From the NCBI GenBank assembly GCA_038230415.1, contig JBBRNH010000004.1, forward strand, positions 1 through 64,000: a stretch of DNA of 64,000 nucleotides, in the 5' to 3' direction. A program made the position numbers and the translations under genes. Within the stretch, counting starts at the first letter, position 1, and the number at the start of each line of letters is the position of its first letter. The notes under the pieces were generated by a model. That model searched no databases. It was not told where the DNA came from and saw nothing but the letters and a program-made list of their open reading frames with translations. The stretch is from JBBRNH01 sp038230415. Its GTDB lineage: Bacteria > Bacteroidota > Bacteroidia > Cytophagales > Spirosomataceae. Shown in pieces: positions 42,928 to 52,328 of the stretch.

Positions 42928-44118
42928 ATGCGTGTCTGTGTCGTTATCTCGCTCCTGTTTTTTGCTCTGTCCGGCTCACTTTTCGGACAGGAGGCCGTTT
43001 ATTTGGCAAATGGTAATAAGGCTACGGGACGGCTGACGGGCATTAGTGATGAAAAAATCAAAATCAGTGTCGTCAGAAACGGCCAGCCTAAAGATTATCT
43101 CATGCGCCGGGAAAATGTGCTGATGGCCGTTTCGGCATCGGGGCGGTATATGCTCATCTCCGATCTCAGCCCCGACCCACTCGTGGCGCGGCAGCAAATC
43201 GCTGATTTTCAGAAAGGATTAGCCAAAAAACCGGGTTACGACGTGATCCTGAAAATAAGTCCCGCCAAAGCCCTGCCCGGTCTGATTGGTTACGAAAGCG
43301 ACGATATTATCAATTTCCGGCAACCCAACGGCTCGGCGGCAAGCATCAACCGAAGTGAGGTTGCGGCTGTTTTTTATCGCGACGGTCGGCACACACTGCT
43401 GCTGCCCGCCGTGCAGGTAACGGCGGCCCTGAACAGTGCGCGGGCCGACATGAAAAAGTGGCAGGGCGCGGTGGCAACCATCAAAGCCGCCCCCCCGGTG
43501 TCAAAAAAGCCAGCACCAGCGGGTAAAAAACCGGCTGATGCTGCCGTTGCCAAAGCAGAACCTGAACCCGCTAAACCAATCAATGCTAAACCAACCACCG
43601 TTGCCAAACCCGTGCTGACCGACGAGCAGTATAGGCAATACCGCAACAGTGCGCTGCAAAAAGTAGATCGGTTTGTGGAGTTTCTGAACGTGCTGGCAAA
43701 CAAAGAAGCCGATGCCGAAGAAAAAGAAAAAGCCATTGACCAGGCGGCTGAACTGTTTCTGCCCGATGCCACCATCGAGGTAACGTCGGCCAACAAACCC
43801 GGTGTCAGAAAATACAAAGTCAAAGACTATTTGATGCGGCTGAAAATGATACCGTATGCGTCGAGTTCTATTGAGTGGAGCGAGATTGGGTATATCAAAG
43901 AACTCACTAAAGCCGCCGACGGAGCCTACTATGGTGTCATCAGCGGGCAACAGACGTTCAACGGCTACGGCGGTAAAAATGGTGAAGACGTGCTGTATAG
44001 CGACGTGACTCAGAAAAATGTGCAGGTCAAATTAGACACCTACAAAAAGCCCGCCGACGGCAAAATGGTGGTGAACTGGGAAGTGCTGCTCGGCAATATT
44101 GGCTTGGTTGTGAAGTAA
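42928..44118 (+). CDS. Secreted hypothetical protein with A/K/P-rich linker
   Basis: 396-aa exported protein, not recognised. ATG 42928 gives a signal peptide (VISLLFFALSGSLFGQ); the frame from 42862 lies in the asd terminator. Two parts: an N-terminal beta-rich domain (VYLANGNKATGRLTGIS...) that also occurs in a second copy-like stretch (GLIGYESDDIINFRQPNG), and a C-terminal domain (from about 245), joined by a Lys/Ala/Pro linker. It is followed after 11 bases by the giant TPR gene, probably one operon; a shared periplasmic role is likely. Confidence 0.8.
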   Translation: MRVCVVISLLFFALSGSLFGQEAVYLANGNKATGRLTGISDEKIKISVVRNGQPKDYLMRRENVLMAVSASGRYMLISDLSPDPLVARQQIADFQKGLAKKPGYDVILKISPAKALPGLIGYESDDIINFRQPNGSAASINRSEVAAVFYRDGRHTLLLPAVQVTAALNSARADMKKWQGAVATIKAAPPVSKKPAPAGKKPADAAVAKAEPEPAKPINAKPTTVAKPVLTDEQYRQYRNSALQKVDRFVEFLNVLANKEADAEEKEKAIDQAAELFLPDATIEVTSANKPGVRKYKVKDYLMRLKMIPYASSSIEWSEIGYIKELTKAADGAYYGVISGQQTFNGYGGKNGEDVLYSDVTQKNVQVKLDTYKKPADGKMVVNWEVLLGNIGLVVK

Positions 44119-44129
44119 TTAACCTATAT

Positions 44130-47039
44130 ATGAAACGAACGCTTTACTCACTTTTTTTTGCCTTCTTCTCGCTGCTTTGTCTCACGGCCCCGGCCCAGCC
44201 CGCGCCCCCAACTGACCGGGATAGCGACGAAATTAAGCGACAGGCCAAACGGAAAATCGAAAAAGGGCTGAGTGATCTGCTCAATGCGCTGACTTTCGAC
44301 GACCTCACCGAAGCCGAACGCCAGGGCATCAGTGCCGACAGCTACAAGGCGGGGGGCTCAAACCAGCTTTTCTTCAATACCGATGTGATTGTTGAAGATG
44401 ACCTGCTGCCCGTCCGAAAAACCGAGGGCGTGTTTGACCTCAAGGTAGATAAGTACTTAGCCAACTTAGACCTGTTTTACGCCAAAAGCACCGACCGCAC
44501 CATCGAGATTTCGGATGTTACGGTGTCTAATCTCAAAAAGAGCGAGTACTACTACGTGAAAGTCTATTTCACGTCGCTCTTCAAAGGCTCGCACAAACAA
44601 CAGCCGGGGGTTGCCTATAAGCCCGTGAAGCGGATGGCCGAAGTACGGGCCGAACAGAAGGGCAAAAAATGGATAACGTTTGTTTCGCTGTTAGCCTTTG
44701 CCAAACCCAATGACCCCGCTGCCAGCACCCTCAACGACGTAATGCTGGCATCGGCAACGCCCACCGGCCTCATTACCGCCGACAGCACCGGGCAGGCAGC
44801 CTCAGTTGACCCCGAAGCCGAGGCAAAACGGCTGCTCGCCATTGAACAGGCTAAGCGCGAAGAAGCCCAGCGGCAACGCGAGGCCGAACAGGAACAACGG
44901 GATTTGAAAGCCTTTACCGGACTCATCGAAGAAGGAAACCAGGCCTTCAAAGACAAAGATTATGATGCCGCATTAGAAGCGTTCACCGAAGCCAACAGCA
45001 AAAATAAATTCGGTGATATTACGCCGGGCGTGATGATGCGCCGGGTGAAAAAAGCCGTTGCCCAGGCCCGTACTGCCGATGTTGAAGCCCTGCGCGATTA
45101 CCGCGACCGGGCCGAGACCGCCCGTCGGCAACGGAATTATGCCTCAGCCATCGAATATTACCAGAAACTACGGGCCAAAAAACCCGATTCAACCGCCCTC
45201 GTCACCACCATTGCCGAACTCTCGCAGAAGGCCAGCACCCAAATGCAGTATGAAGAGCGATTTGCGGGGGGGCAGTACAAAGAACTCGTTTCGGAATACG
45301 ACAAACTCATCAAGGCCGACCCCAATAATTCTGACTATTATTTAGCGCGGGGCCGGGCCTACGCCAAACTCAACAACGTTGACCGCGCTCAGCGCGACTT
45401 GACCCGCGCTATCGAACTGGATTTCGCCAACCTCGGCGCACTCATCGCCCGCGCCGAACTAAACCGGCAAACCAACAATTTCGCCAAAGCGATGGCCGAT
45501 TATTCGTCATATATCGTGCTTGACCCCCGTAACGACGATGCGCTGGCGCAACGGGCGCGGCTCCGGCTCCGCACGGGCAACTTCACCACTGCCGAAGATG
45601 ATTTCACAAGAGCTATTGCTGTGAATCCCAAAATGGCTGATTATTACGTCGAACGCGGACTGATCCGGCACCGCATCCGGCAGTTTGCCAGTGCGGTGGG
45701 TGATTTTAGCGAAGCCCTCAAACTCGACGAGAACCGGGGCGATGCCTATTTCTGGCGCGGGATGGGTAACGCGGCTCTCAATAAATATGAACAAACCGGG
45801 GCCGATTTTGGGGCCGTGCGCCAACGCGCCGATGCCGCCGATGTGTTTGCTGCCCGCATGGACTCGGTGACCAACAGTTTGTATGTGCTGGGATTCACCG
45901 CCAACGACGAAAAACGCTATGAGCAGGCACTCGAACCACTCAGCAATGCCATTGCCGTTCGCGCCGACTCGCCCAAAGCGTTGTATGAACGGGGCCGCGC
46001 CAACCTGAACCTCGGCGAATACGAAACGGCCATCGCTGACTTTACGGCTGCGCTGAATTTTGCGCCCGATGCCTACCAGACCTACGACCGCCGGGCCGAA
46101 GCCTACTGGGGGTTACGGCAATACGACAAAGCAGCCGCCGATTACCAAAAATCAGTGTCGCTGAACCCCGAAAACTACCCCGCCATGCTCGGCGAAGGCA
46201 CCGCACGCTATCTGCTGGGACAGTTTAATGAAGCAATGGGGCCGTTTCTGACGATAAAAGCAGCGCGGAGCAAAGCCGAAAAAGCCAACTTCGGCCCCAC
46301 GCAATTCCGCGATACTTACCACCTGCTGGGCCGCTGCGAAGCCGCCACCGGGCAGCATACCAAAGCCGTTGAGGATTATTCTGCCGCCCTGAAACTCGAT
46401 GAAGCCTTTGCTGCCGCGTATTTCGACCGCGCCGTTGCCCAGGACACGCTCAAAAACTTAGCCCGTGCCTTAGACGATTACCAGCAGGCCGTGAACCGCG
46501 AACCCCGCAATGCAGCCTGGGTATACGCCAGAGGATACGCCCTGGAGCGCAACCGCGACTGGCCCGGCGCGGTGTCGGCGTTTACCGATGTGCTGGCGAA
46601 TGACTCGACGCAGACCCTCAAAACCCGGACGCTGCTGCACCGGGGGATGGCCTACTTAGCCGCCAATCAGTCTGATAAAGCACTCGCTGATCTGGAAACG
46701 CCCGCCCTGCAACAGGACATAAAACTCTGCGGGCCAACGTGTTGGTACAGCACCGGGCTGGCCCACCTCTACGGCGGCCAACCCGATGATGCCCGGCTCT
46801 ATTTTGACCGTTGCTTAGAGAGCGACCCCGGCATTGCCGCCCGCGCCACCTACGCCATTGCCTGTTCTTATTTGCAGAAAGACAGCAAAGCCGAAGCCCT
46901 GACGTGGTTTGATAAAGCCTTTAAAACCAATGAGTTTACCCGAAAATACGTTCAGAACGATAACCTGCTGACCACAGTGAACAGTGGCTTTCGGAAAGAC
47001 GCGGAGTTTAGCAAATTGGTGAAGGCGACTCTGAAATAG
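44130..47039 (+). CDS. Large secreted TPR protein
   Basis: 969-aa exported protein with a signal peptide (FFAFFSLLCLTAPAQ), an N-terminal unique domain (about 25-220), a coiled-coil-like Glu/Gln/Arg-rich stretch (about 232-262) and then more than a dozen TPR units to the C-terminus, for example AYAKLNNVDRAQRDLTRAIE and ALYERGRANLNLGEYETAIA. Such proteins scaffold periplasmic or outer-membrane complexes. It shares an operon-like arrangement with the upstream secreted protein. It is convergent with the protease gene, 3 bases apart. Confidence 0.88.
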   Translation: MKRTLYSLFFAFFSLLCLTAPAQPAPPTDRDSDEIKRQAKRKIEKGLSDLLNALTFDDLTEAERQGISADSYKAGGSNQLFFNTDVIVEDDLLPVRKTEGVFDLKVDKYLANLDLFYAKSTDRTIEISDVTVSNLKKSEYYYVKVYFTSLFKGSHKQQPGVAYKPVKRMAEVRAEQKGKKWITFVSLLAFAKPNDPAASTLNDVMLASATPTGLITADSTGQAASVDPEAEAKRLLAIEQAKREEAQRQREAEQEQRDLKAFTGLIEEGNQAFKDKDYDAALEAFTEANSKNKFGDITPGVMMRRVKKAVAQARTADVEALRDYRDRAETARRQRNYASAIEYYQKLRAKKPDSTALVTTIAELSQKASTQMQYEERFAGGQYKELVSEYDKLIKADPNNSDYYLARGRAYAKLNNVDRAQRDLTRAIELDFANLGALIARAELNRQTNNFAKAMADYSSYIVLDPRNDDALAQRARLRLRTGNFTTAEDDFTRAIAVNPKMADYYVERGLIRHRIRQFASAVGDFSEALKLDENRGDAYFWRGMGNAALNKYEQTGADFGAVRQRADAADVFAARMDSVTNSLYVLGFTANDEKRYEQALEPLSNAIAVRADSPKALYERGRANLNLGEYETAIADFTAALNFAPDAYQTYDRRAEAYWGLRQYDKAAADYQKSVSLNPENYPAMLGEGTARYLLGQFNEAMGPFLTIKAARSKAEKANFGPTQFRDTYHLLGRCEAATGQHTKAVEDYSAALKLDEAFAAAYFDRAVAQDTLKNLARALDDYQQAVNREPRNAAWVYARGYALERNRDWPGAVSAFTDVLANDSTQTLKTRTLLHRGMAYLAANQSDKALADLETPALQQDIKLCGPTCWYSTGLAHLYGGQPDDARLYFDRCLESDPGIAARATYAIACSYLQKDSKAEALTWFDKAFKTNEFTRKYVQNDNLLTTVNSGFRKDAEFSKLVKATLK

Positions 47040-47042
47040 CTG

Positions 47043-48758
47043 TCAGCGTTGCAGCACCACGCGCCCGGTTGTTTTGCCGGTGGCGGTTTCGAGTTGCATC
47101 AGATACAGGCCCGGTGGCAGGGCCGACAAATCCTGGGTTGATTCATACCGGCCCGGTTGCTGGTTTTGCAGATTGAACCCCGCCATTACTTCACGGCCTT
47201 GTAAATCAATAACGCTGAGTTTGGCAATGCCCGTTTGCCGCACCTGATACTGGCACCGCACAAGTCCCGTGCTTGGGTTGGGTGAGACCACTAAATCTGC
47301 CGGTTCATCGGTGGCGGCAGTGAGCGCGGGCGCAACCGGCTCCAGCGTTTGGGTCATGGCCGATTCATCAACGCCCACACGCGCCCCGTTGCAAGCCTGA
47401 ATCCGGGCGGTGAAACTCGCCCCGCGATCTACTGAAAAACCATCTAACAACCGGATGACCCCACCGGCCCGGAACTCAAAATCTGCCCCGTCATAAATGC
47501 GGAGCCGACGCTCCTCGACACCAAACGGGTTTTGTTGCGTAGCCGTGTATCGAACAGCATTGTTATTGTTATTCGGGTCGTAATCAACATAACCTGATAT
47601 ACGAGTGTTGCCGTCGGAGTCAACCCGCCCGGCTTCGATGTTATTCTGGGCCGAAATAACAATCAGACCGTTTGGCTGGTACTGACGGGCCGGGTAATAA
47701 TCACCGCTGAGCCGAAGCGGATTATCGGGGTAGCACTCAATGTTGCGCCCGTCAATACCGAATAAGTTAGGGCTATTGTCATAATTGGGATTGAGGGCTT
47801 CCCGCAAATTCCGGTTCGCGTAGGCGTTTGTGAATTTACCAGCGGTAATACCGCCTATATTTACACACTCTCCATTTGCGAACTCTAACAAATCTGCACT
47901 CAGTACACCAAAAATACGACCTGAACTGGCAAACCAGGGCGAGCCGGATGTACCGCCCCGAATGCCCCCCCTGGTAAGCAGGGGGATTTCATATTGTGGT
48001 ACGTCCACATAATCACAGATAACCTCCGTTACCGATTTACCCCCTAACAAACGGATAATGGCATCGAAAACTTTGGTAATGGTGCGGCAATAACCCGCAA
48101 CCACATTCTCTGTTTTGCCGATGTAAAGCGTCTCGGCATACTTTTTAGCATCGCCCGCCGGGTGATGAAACATCCGCATGGGGGCGTTCAGTACACCACC
48201 AGCACCCAATAGTGCATCGGATTTCCAGCCCGCGTAGTGCACGTTGAAGTGGGGTGGAATGGGCTGGTTAATTTCCAGCAACGCCATGTCAATACCTGGC
48301 ACGTACTTACCCAACCGTAATACGGTTGAGACGTAAACCAGACTTACCGAGCTTCTGAAGCCATATCGGACGTTTTCGTCTACCTCTCCACGATTACTTT
48401 GAACAAAAGGAAATGGTCCAGGGATACTATTATTATCGCCATTTGGACTCTGAAAATTGAAGAAAAACCGGAAGTTATCCAGACTCATCAATGCTTCTTG
48501 TCCAAAAGAACCCCGATAAATACAATGCCGGGCGGTCAAAAAGAACTGTCTTGGTCTGCCATTTACTTGCTGATTGATTAAGCATCCCGTACAAGCAGCT
48601 CCATCAGAGTTGCGGTACTTAAACACCGCCCGTTTCTGAGCGTCAAGACCTGTAAACCGGGAATCGTACACACCGGAGTTACAATTCAGGTCATTACCAA
48701 ACTGAGCCTTGCTGTCTAAACAAAGTAGCAGCAACGCGAAAAAGAGGTATGATTTCAT
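47043..48758 (-). CDS. T9SS-exported trypsin-like serine protease
   Basis: 571-aa secreted protease. Signal peptide to about residue 18. Catalytic triad is visible: His in FFLTARHCIY, Asp in GIDMALLEI, and Ser in GGTSGSPWF; pairs of Cys suggest disulfides as in lysyl endopeptidases. A middle part (about 330-460) holds beta-rich sequence, and the C-terminus (about 490-571) is a type A T9SS sorting domain: VVSPNPSTGLVRC, VIDLQGREV and PPGLYLMQLET. It begins inside the stop of the upstream lipoprotein gene (4-base overlap). A short palindromic repeat lies in frame just before the active-site Ser. Confidence 0.9.
   Translation of the reverse strand: MKSYLFFALLLLCLDSKAQFGNDLNCNSGVYDSRFTGLDAQKRAVFKYRNSDGAACTGCLINQQVNGRPRQFFLTARHCIYRGSFGQEALMSLDNFRFFFNFQSPNGDNNSIPGPFPFVQSNRGEVDENVRYGFRSSVSLVYVSTVLRLGKYVPGIDMALLEINQPIPPHFNVHYAGWKSDALLGAGGVLNAPMRMFHHPAGDAKKYAETLYIGKTENVVAGYCRTITKVFDAIIRLLGGKSVTEVICDYVDVPQYEIPLLTRGGIRGGTSGSPWFASSGRIFGVLSADLLEFANGECVNIGGITAGKFTNAYANRNLREALNPNYDNSPNLFGIDGRNIECYPDNPLRLSGDYYPARQYQPNGLIVISAQNNIEAGRVDSDGNTRISGYVDYDPNNNNNAVRYTATQQNPFGVEERRLRIYDGADFEFRAGGVIRLLDGFSVDRGASFTARIQACNGARVGVDESAMTQTLEPVAPALTAATDEPADLVVSPNPSTGLVRCQYQVRQTGIAKLSVIDLQGREVMAGFNLQNQQPGRYESTQDLSALPPGLYLMQLETATGKTTGRVVLQR
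47967..47985. repeat. C-rich palindrome inserted next to the protease active site
   Basis: CCCCCTG (47967-47973) and CAGGGGG (47979-47985) pair around GTAAG. On the coding strand it encodes the PLLTRGGIRG segment immediately before GGTSGSP. It resembles the pyc insertion in architecture. Confidence 0.6.
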
Positions 48759-49354
48759 TTGATATTGGTTCGGATGAGTTCATAAACGACTTTACCATAC
48801 TGTGGGTGGTTACTGGCTTCCCAGCGAACGATGCCCTTTCGAGGGACGAAATACAGACGGTCGAATTGGAAATACTTTGTGCCGCAATCTTTGTAACAGC
48901 CCGAAATACAGCAGTGTGTCAATGTAGTAATCTTGTCATAACGAACACCCTGTACTTGAAGAGATTGGTTACTGCCAAGATTTGGAAGTTCGCTTAGGAA
49001 ACTAATGAATGAAGTAGGGGTGATTTCGAAATTCACACCCCAACTATTGATAAGATAACCAAAAGGTTTCTCGCCAAATCCGTAGAAGTTGACTTTCGCA
49101 TATTCTTCCACACAATAGTTTGGATTAGTAGGGTCGTTGCCAAGCACTTCCTGCGAGACTAAATAGACTGAATCTATATCGCCGTTTGCCAGGTTTTTGT
49201 ATATCCAGTAATCACCGGGTTTGAAGTCCAGAAAGTAACTCCGGGTTTCGGCGGAGAACGTTGAGTTGTTACAGGCAGCAGGTACACACGCTACCAACCA
49301 GCCACACACCACCACTACACACAGCAGCAGCGCGAAAACAGATTTCGTTGCCAT
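48755..49354 (-). CDS. Hypothetical lipoprotein
   Basis: 199-aa lipoprotein, not recognised. The ATG at 49354 gives a leader ending in the lipobox LVAC; the longer frame to 49477 lies in the neighbouring gene. The mature part contains PGDYWIYKNLANGDIDSVYL and several Cys pairs (LTHCCISGCYKDCG), and ends in a beta-strand-rich segment. It overlaps the protease gene by 4 bases, so they are probably co-expressed; a role in inhibiting or anchoring the protease is possible but speculative. Confidence 0.75.
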   Translation of the reverse strand: MATKSVFALLLCVVVVCGWLVACVPAACNNSTFSAETRSYFLDFKPGDYWIYKNLANGDIDSVYLVSQEVLGNDPTNPNYCVEEYAKVNFYGFGEKPFGYLINSWGVNFEITPTSFISFLSELPNLGSNQSLQVQGVRYDKITTLTHCCISGCYKDCGTKYFQFDRLYFVPRKGIVRWEASNHPQYGKVVYELIRTNIK

Positions 49355-49355
49355 G

Positions 49356-49919
49356 TCAGTAGAAGGTAATGGAGTCGAAGAGCGTTGTTTTTGCCGTAGC
49401 CAGCGTCGTACCATTGTTGACATTGGCTGACACCGAAAAGGCGTACATCCGGTTGTCGTTCCAGTAGTACTGGACATACAACTTGGTTGTCTGGTCAGTC
49501 CCCGGTTCGGCGTAGTTGATTTCTACTTCGGTGCCTTGCTTCCCATTCTTTGTTACCGTTCCCTGACTAATTATCTGCCCGCCTGTTGCCTGCTGCAACG
49601 TCTGAACAAAGGAGGTGTTTTGTTGCTGAAACGTCCGGGTCGCGGCTCTGGTCTTGAATGGCACGGGCGCACTATTGGCTGAGGCAGATGGTATTGTTTC
49701 TACGTTACCCGTGTAGAAACGATGCACGTCAAAGTTGAGACCCTCAGTCTGAATCGAGTACATCGCTACGTCGCCTTCTATGTTGGTAGCATAGTTGCTG
49801 GGGAAACTGAACCGGCAAACCCCGTCGTCAATGGTGGTATAGGTAATAGTGGCTGGTCGCGCTCCCACAAACAGCAGCCACAGTATCCCCGCGAGGGGAA
49901 CCAATCGGAATGATTTCAT
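49356..49919 (-). CDS. Secreted hypothetical protein
   Basis: 187-aa exported protein with a signal peptide (VPLAGILWLLFVGARP). The mature sequence includes FSFPSNYATNIEGDVAMYSI and a C-terminal TLATAKTTLFDSITFY, with a beta-rich pattern reminiscent of small periplasmic or outer-membrane-associated proteins. Ends one base before the lipoprotein gene start. Function unknown. Confidence 0.75.
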   Translation of the reverse strand: MKSFRLVPLAGILWLLFVGARPATITYTTIDDGVCRFSFPSNYATNIEGDVAMYSIQTEGLNFDVHRFYTGNVETIPSASANSAPVPFKTRAATRTFQQQNTSFVQTLQQATGGQIISQGTVTKNGKQGTEVEINYAEPGTDQTTKLYVQYYWNDNRMYAFSVSANVNNGTTLATAKTTLFDSITFY

Positions 49920-49931
49920 CGGGTCGGGGCG

Positions 49932-50753
49932 TTAGCGGGTGGGTGTAGAAAGCCGTTGTTTGCGGAACCGGGTCAGTTCACGTTCCTGCCGACGGGTGCG
50001 CTTTTCCAGCGCAATCAACTGAAGAGTCAGTTCTTCTACCTTCTCCAACAGCCGGGCGTTCATGTCGCCGAGCAACACCCCGTTTTTGGCTACATCCTGC
50101 GCCGACGGAATACCGGGCAGATGATGATGCGTGTTCAGGTAGCTTTCCAGCGCGGCCAACGAGGGCAGTTTGTAGGCCGGGGCAAACACGTAGTCGGGCC
50201 AGTTGGCGTTTTCGATTCTGACTTCCTGCGCCCTGATTCTCCCCTGCACCGAGAGCAGCGACCCCCGGTCACTAACGCTCGTCAGGCCAATGCCAACCAC
50301 CCCTCCCGTGAAAAAGGCATCGCCCGAATAGGGGTTCAACGACGTGGGGGTTGTCGGAGTCGTGGGCGTTGTGGGGGTAGTCGGCGTTGTCGGTGTGGTA
50401 GGCGTAGAACCACAATTGGTGGTGAAGGTAAAGCTGCGCTGCTGCTGCCCCGCCTGCGTGATGGTGCCGTTGAAATTCGTGCCGTTCCGCAACCCCGGAT
50501 CAATGGTTATCGTGTAGGGCGTGTTGCTGTTGTAGGTGCCACCAAACGCACCGGGACAAACGGCGTTTAGCGATGAGCCACTGCCGCCCGTAAACTGAAA
50601 TTGAAGTTGCCCGGTGGTGCAGTTGTAACTCATCTGCTGATAAGAAGGCTGGGCAATGGCGGTGATTGCAGAAATCGTCATCAGGCAGAGTAGTAAAACG
50701 GCGTGTCGTGTAATCCGGGGCGGGCCATTAGGTGATCGGTTGGCTGTTACCAA
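49932..50753 (-). CDS. Secreted fibre-like protein with Thr-Pro repeats
   Basis: 273-aa exported protein. Signal segment AVLLLCLMTISAITAIAQ, then a Ser/Gly/Asn-rich beta domain, a (TPT)n linker, and a C-terminal module, PDYVFAPAYKLPSLAALESY then HHLPGIPSAQ, seen in many Bacteroidota surface and tail-fibre-like proteins, ending in a coiled coil (LLEKVEELTLQLIALEKR). The start taken is TTG at 50753, since no in-frame ATG precedes the leader; it is uncertain. A good promoter lies upstream at 50873-50903. Confidence 0.75.
   Translation of the reverse strand: MVTANRSPNGPPRITRHAVLLLCLMTISAITAIAQPSYQQMSYNCTTGQLQFQFTGGSGSSLNAVCPGAFGGTYNSNTPYTITIDPGLRNGTNFNGTITQAGQQQRSFTFTTNCGSTPTTPTTPTTPTTPTTPTTPTSLNPYSGDAFFTGGVVGIGLTSVSDRGSLLSVQGRIRAQEVRIENANWPDYVFAPAYKLPSLAALESYLNTHHHLPGIPSAQDVAKNGVLLGDMNARLLEKVEELTLQLIALEKRTRRQERELTRFRKQRLSTPTR
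50345..50405. repeat. 9-bp tandem repeat encoding Thr-Pro-Thr
   Basis: About six imperfect copies of a 9-base unit (coding-strand type ACNCCNACN) encode repeated TPT in the fibre-like protein. Tandem copies of this sort can vary in number between strains. Confidence 0.8.
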
Positions 50754-50872
50754 CGGTCTCCATGTAACTACAAAACGGGGGGGGTATCGTTACCCGGCGT
50801 GGCAACCCGCATTGGGTTGGCTGGCAAAATGGAGTACGTGTGCGTGTTCATAATCAGTGTGTTTGTGTAGCA

Positions 50873-50903
50873 CAAGAGTACAGATACTGACTATTAAATC
50901 AAA
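50873..50903 (-). promoter_or_regulatory. Promoter of the fibre-like gene
   Basis: On the minus strand TTTG (50900-50903) and TACTCTTG (50873-50880; 7 of 8 to TAnnTTTG) are 19 bases apart, the standard spacing. It predicts a leader of about 110 bases before 50753. Confidence 0.65.
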
Positions 50904-50966
50904 CAAAATGCAAGAATTTAACAATTTGTTAATATTAAATTGAAGATGAGCCATTTTTTACCTTTA

Positions 50967-52325
50967 TCAAAGTGATTTATTGGTGGCGTTATTCAGGATT
51001 GCCGGTGCTACAAAGGCGAGCAAAATCAAATACTCGGCGCTCGTCAGCCACAGATTTTCGTGATACGGATTAGTTTGGTAGGTGGCATAAGACAGCCACA
51101 CCACACCCGACCATACCAGCGGATACCGAAACGGCACAAACACGCCAACCGCCACCAACGAGGTAAGATACCAGGGATGCACGGTGGTTGCGAGCAAAAA
51201 ATAGCCCGTTACGGTCAGCAGCAGGGCGTGAACCGGAGCCGCCCGCCCCCACCGCCGGGCGACCCAAACCACCCCGGCCAGCGTGACCACCGACAGCCCA
51301 ACCCCCGCCCCCGCAATGATGTTGACACCCAGAAACTGATAGCCAGCCGCCCGGACGAGGTAATACACACTGGCGTTAAACTCGAAATTCTGGACGTACA
51401 GCCGCAAACTCGCGCCAACATTCTGCACTAATTCAACGCTCATAAACGGCAGAAACAACAGTGCCGTAAACCCGCCCGTCAGCCCGGCGTAACTCAGGCC
51501 TCGTCGCCAGCCGAGGTGCCGAATCACTAATGGCAGCAGCAACAACGGCAGTAGTTTGGTGCCTATGCTCAGGGCCAACGCCCCCGCCGAGGCCGCAAAC
51601 CAGCCCCGCCCAACCAGCCACACCGCACTCAGAACAAAGAAAATCAGGATCGCTTCGGCGTGAACGTTGCCGGTCAGCTCCAGAATCACGAGTGGGTTCA
51701 GGCCGTACAGCAACGCCAGATTGGGGTTTTGCCCGGCCCGGCGCAGGAGTTTCACCAGTAGCCACAATGTCCCGATTTCGGTCAGCACAATCGGCACCCG
51801 CAAGCCAATCACATTGCCCAGGAGATTACCGGGCGACAGCCACGCGGCCATCGCAAACAAAGCCTGACCAACGGGCGGATAAACCGTGAAGTAATTCGGC
51901 GAGTTTAGTGCCTGAAACAAATCGGTGGTTAGCCCTGCCGAAGCCGCAACGGGCGTACCGATGAGCGCGGATGGTAGGTACAGATACGGGTTGTAACCGT
52001 GCGCCAGGAGCCGACCGTCCCAGATAAACCGGACATAATCGTCAGACAAATGGGGCATCGCGCCCAGCAATAAAACCCGGAACCCGATGGCCGCGCCAAA
52101 CAATAATCGGTCGGGTGGGAGAGGGGTTGTTGGGCCGTTCGTTTCTGCCGGGCTTGCCCACATCAGGCTTCGTGTGCGCAGCCAATAGCCCCAAAACAAC
52201 AAGCCGTAGAGCAGGAGCAGCGTCGGAAATTGCTCCCGCGAAACCCCGTATCCCAGCACCGTATACAACGCTGCCGACAGCGCGAGCCAGCCAATCCGAA
52301 CGGGTAGAAACAGCGTTGGTGGCAC
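50967..52325 (-). CDS. GT-C type glycosyltransferase (GT87-like mannosyltransferase)
   Basis: 452-aa polytopic membrane protein with about 12 TM helices. LSDDYVRFIWDGRLLAHGYN in the first loop holds the acidic residues of the lipid-linked-sugar-dependent family, followed by PPVGQALFAMAAW and GLNPLVILELTGNVHAEA. It uses polyprenyl-phosphate sugars in related bacteria; the acceptor here is unknown. It is third in a run with a GT2 gene and an arsenosugar-type glycosyltransferase gene. Confidence 0.85.
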   Translation of the reverse strand: MPPTLFLPVRIGWLALSAALYTVLGYGVSREQFPTLLLLYGLLFWGYWLRTRSLMWASPAETNGPTTPLPPDRLLFGAAIGFRVLLLGAMPHLSDDYVRFIWDGRLLAHGYNPYLYLPSALIGTPVAASAGLTTDLFQALNSPNYFTVYPPVGQALFAMAAWLSPGNLLGNVIGLRVPIVLTEIGTLWLLVKLLRRAGQNPNLALLYGLNPLVILELTGNVHAEAILIFFVLSAVWLVGRGWFAASAGALALSIGTKLLPLLLLPLVIRHLGWRRGLSYAGLTGGFTALLFLPFMSVELVQNVGASLRLYVQNFEFNASVYYLVRAAGYQFLGVNIIAGAGVGLSVVTLAGVVWVARRWGRAAPVHALLLTVTGYFLLATTVHPWYLTSLVAVGVFVPFRYPLVWSGVVWLSYATYQTNPYHENLWLTSAEYLILLAFVAPAILNNATNKSL

Positions 52326-52328
52326 GGC

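Noticed and set aside
50345..50405. Tandem repeats considered as a CRISPR array
   Set aside because: Units of 9 bases without spacers, in frame and encoding Thr-Pro-Thr.
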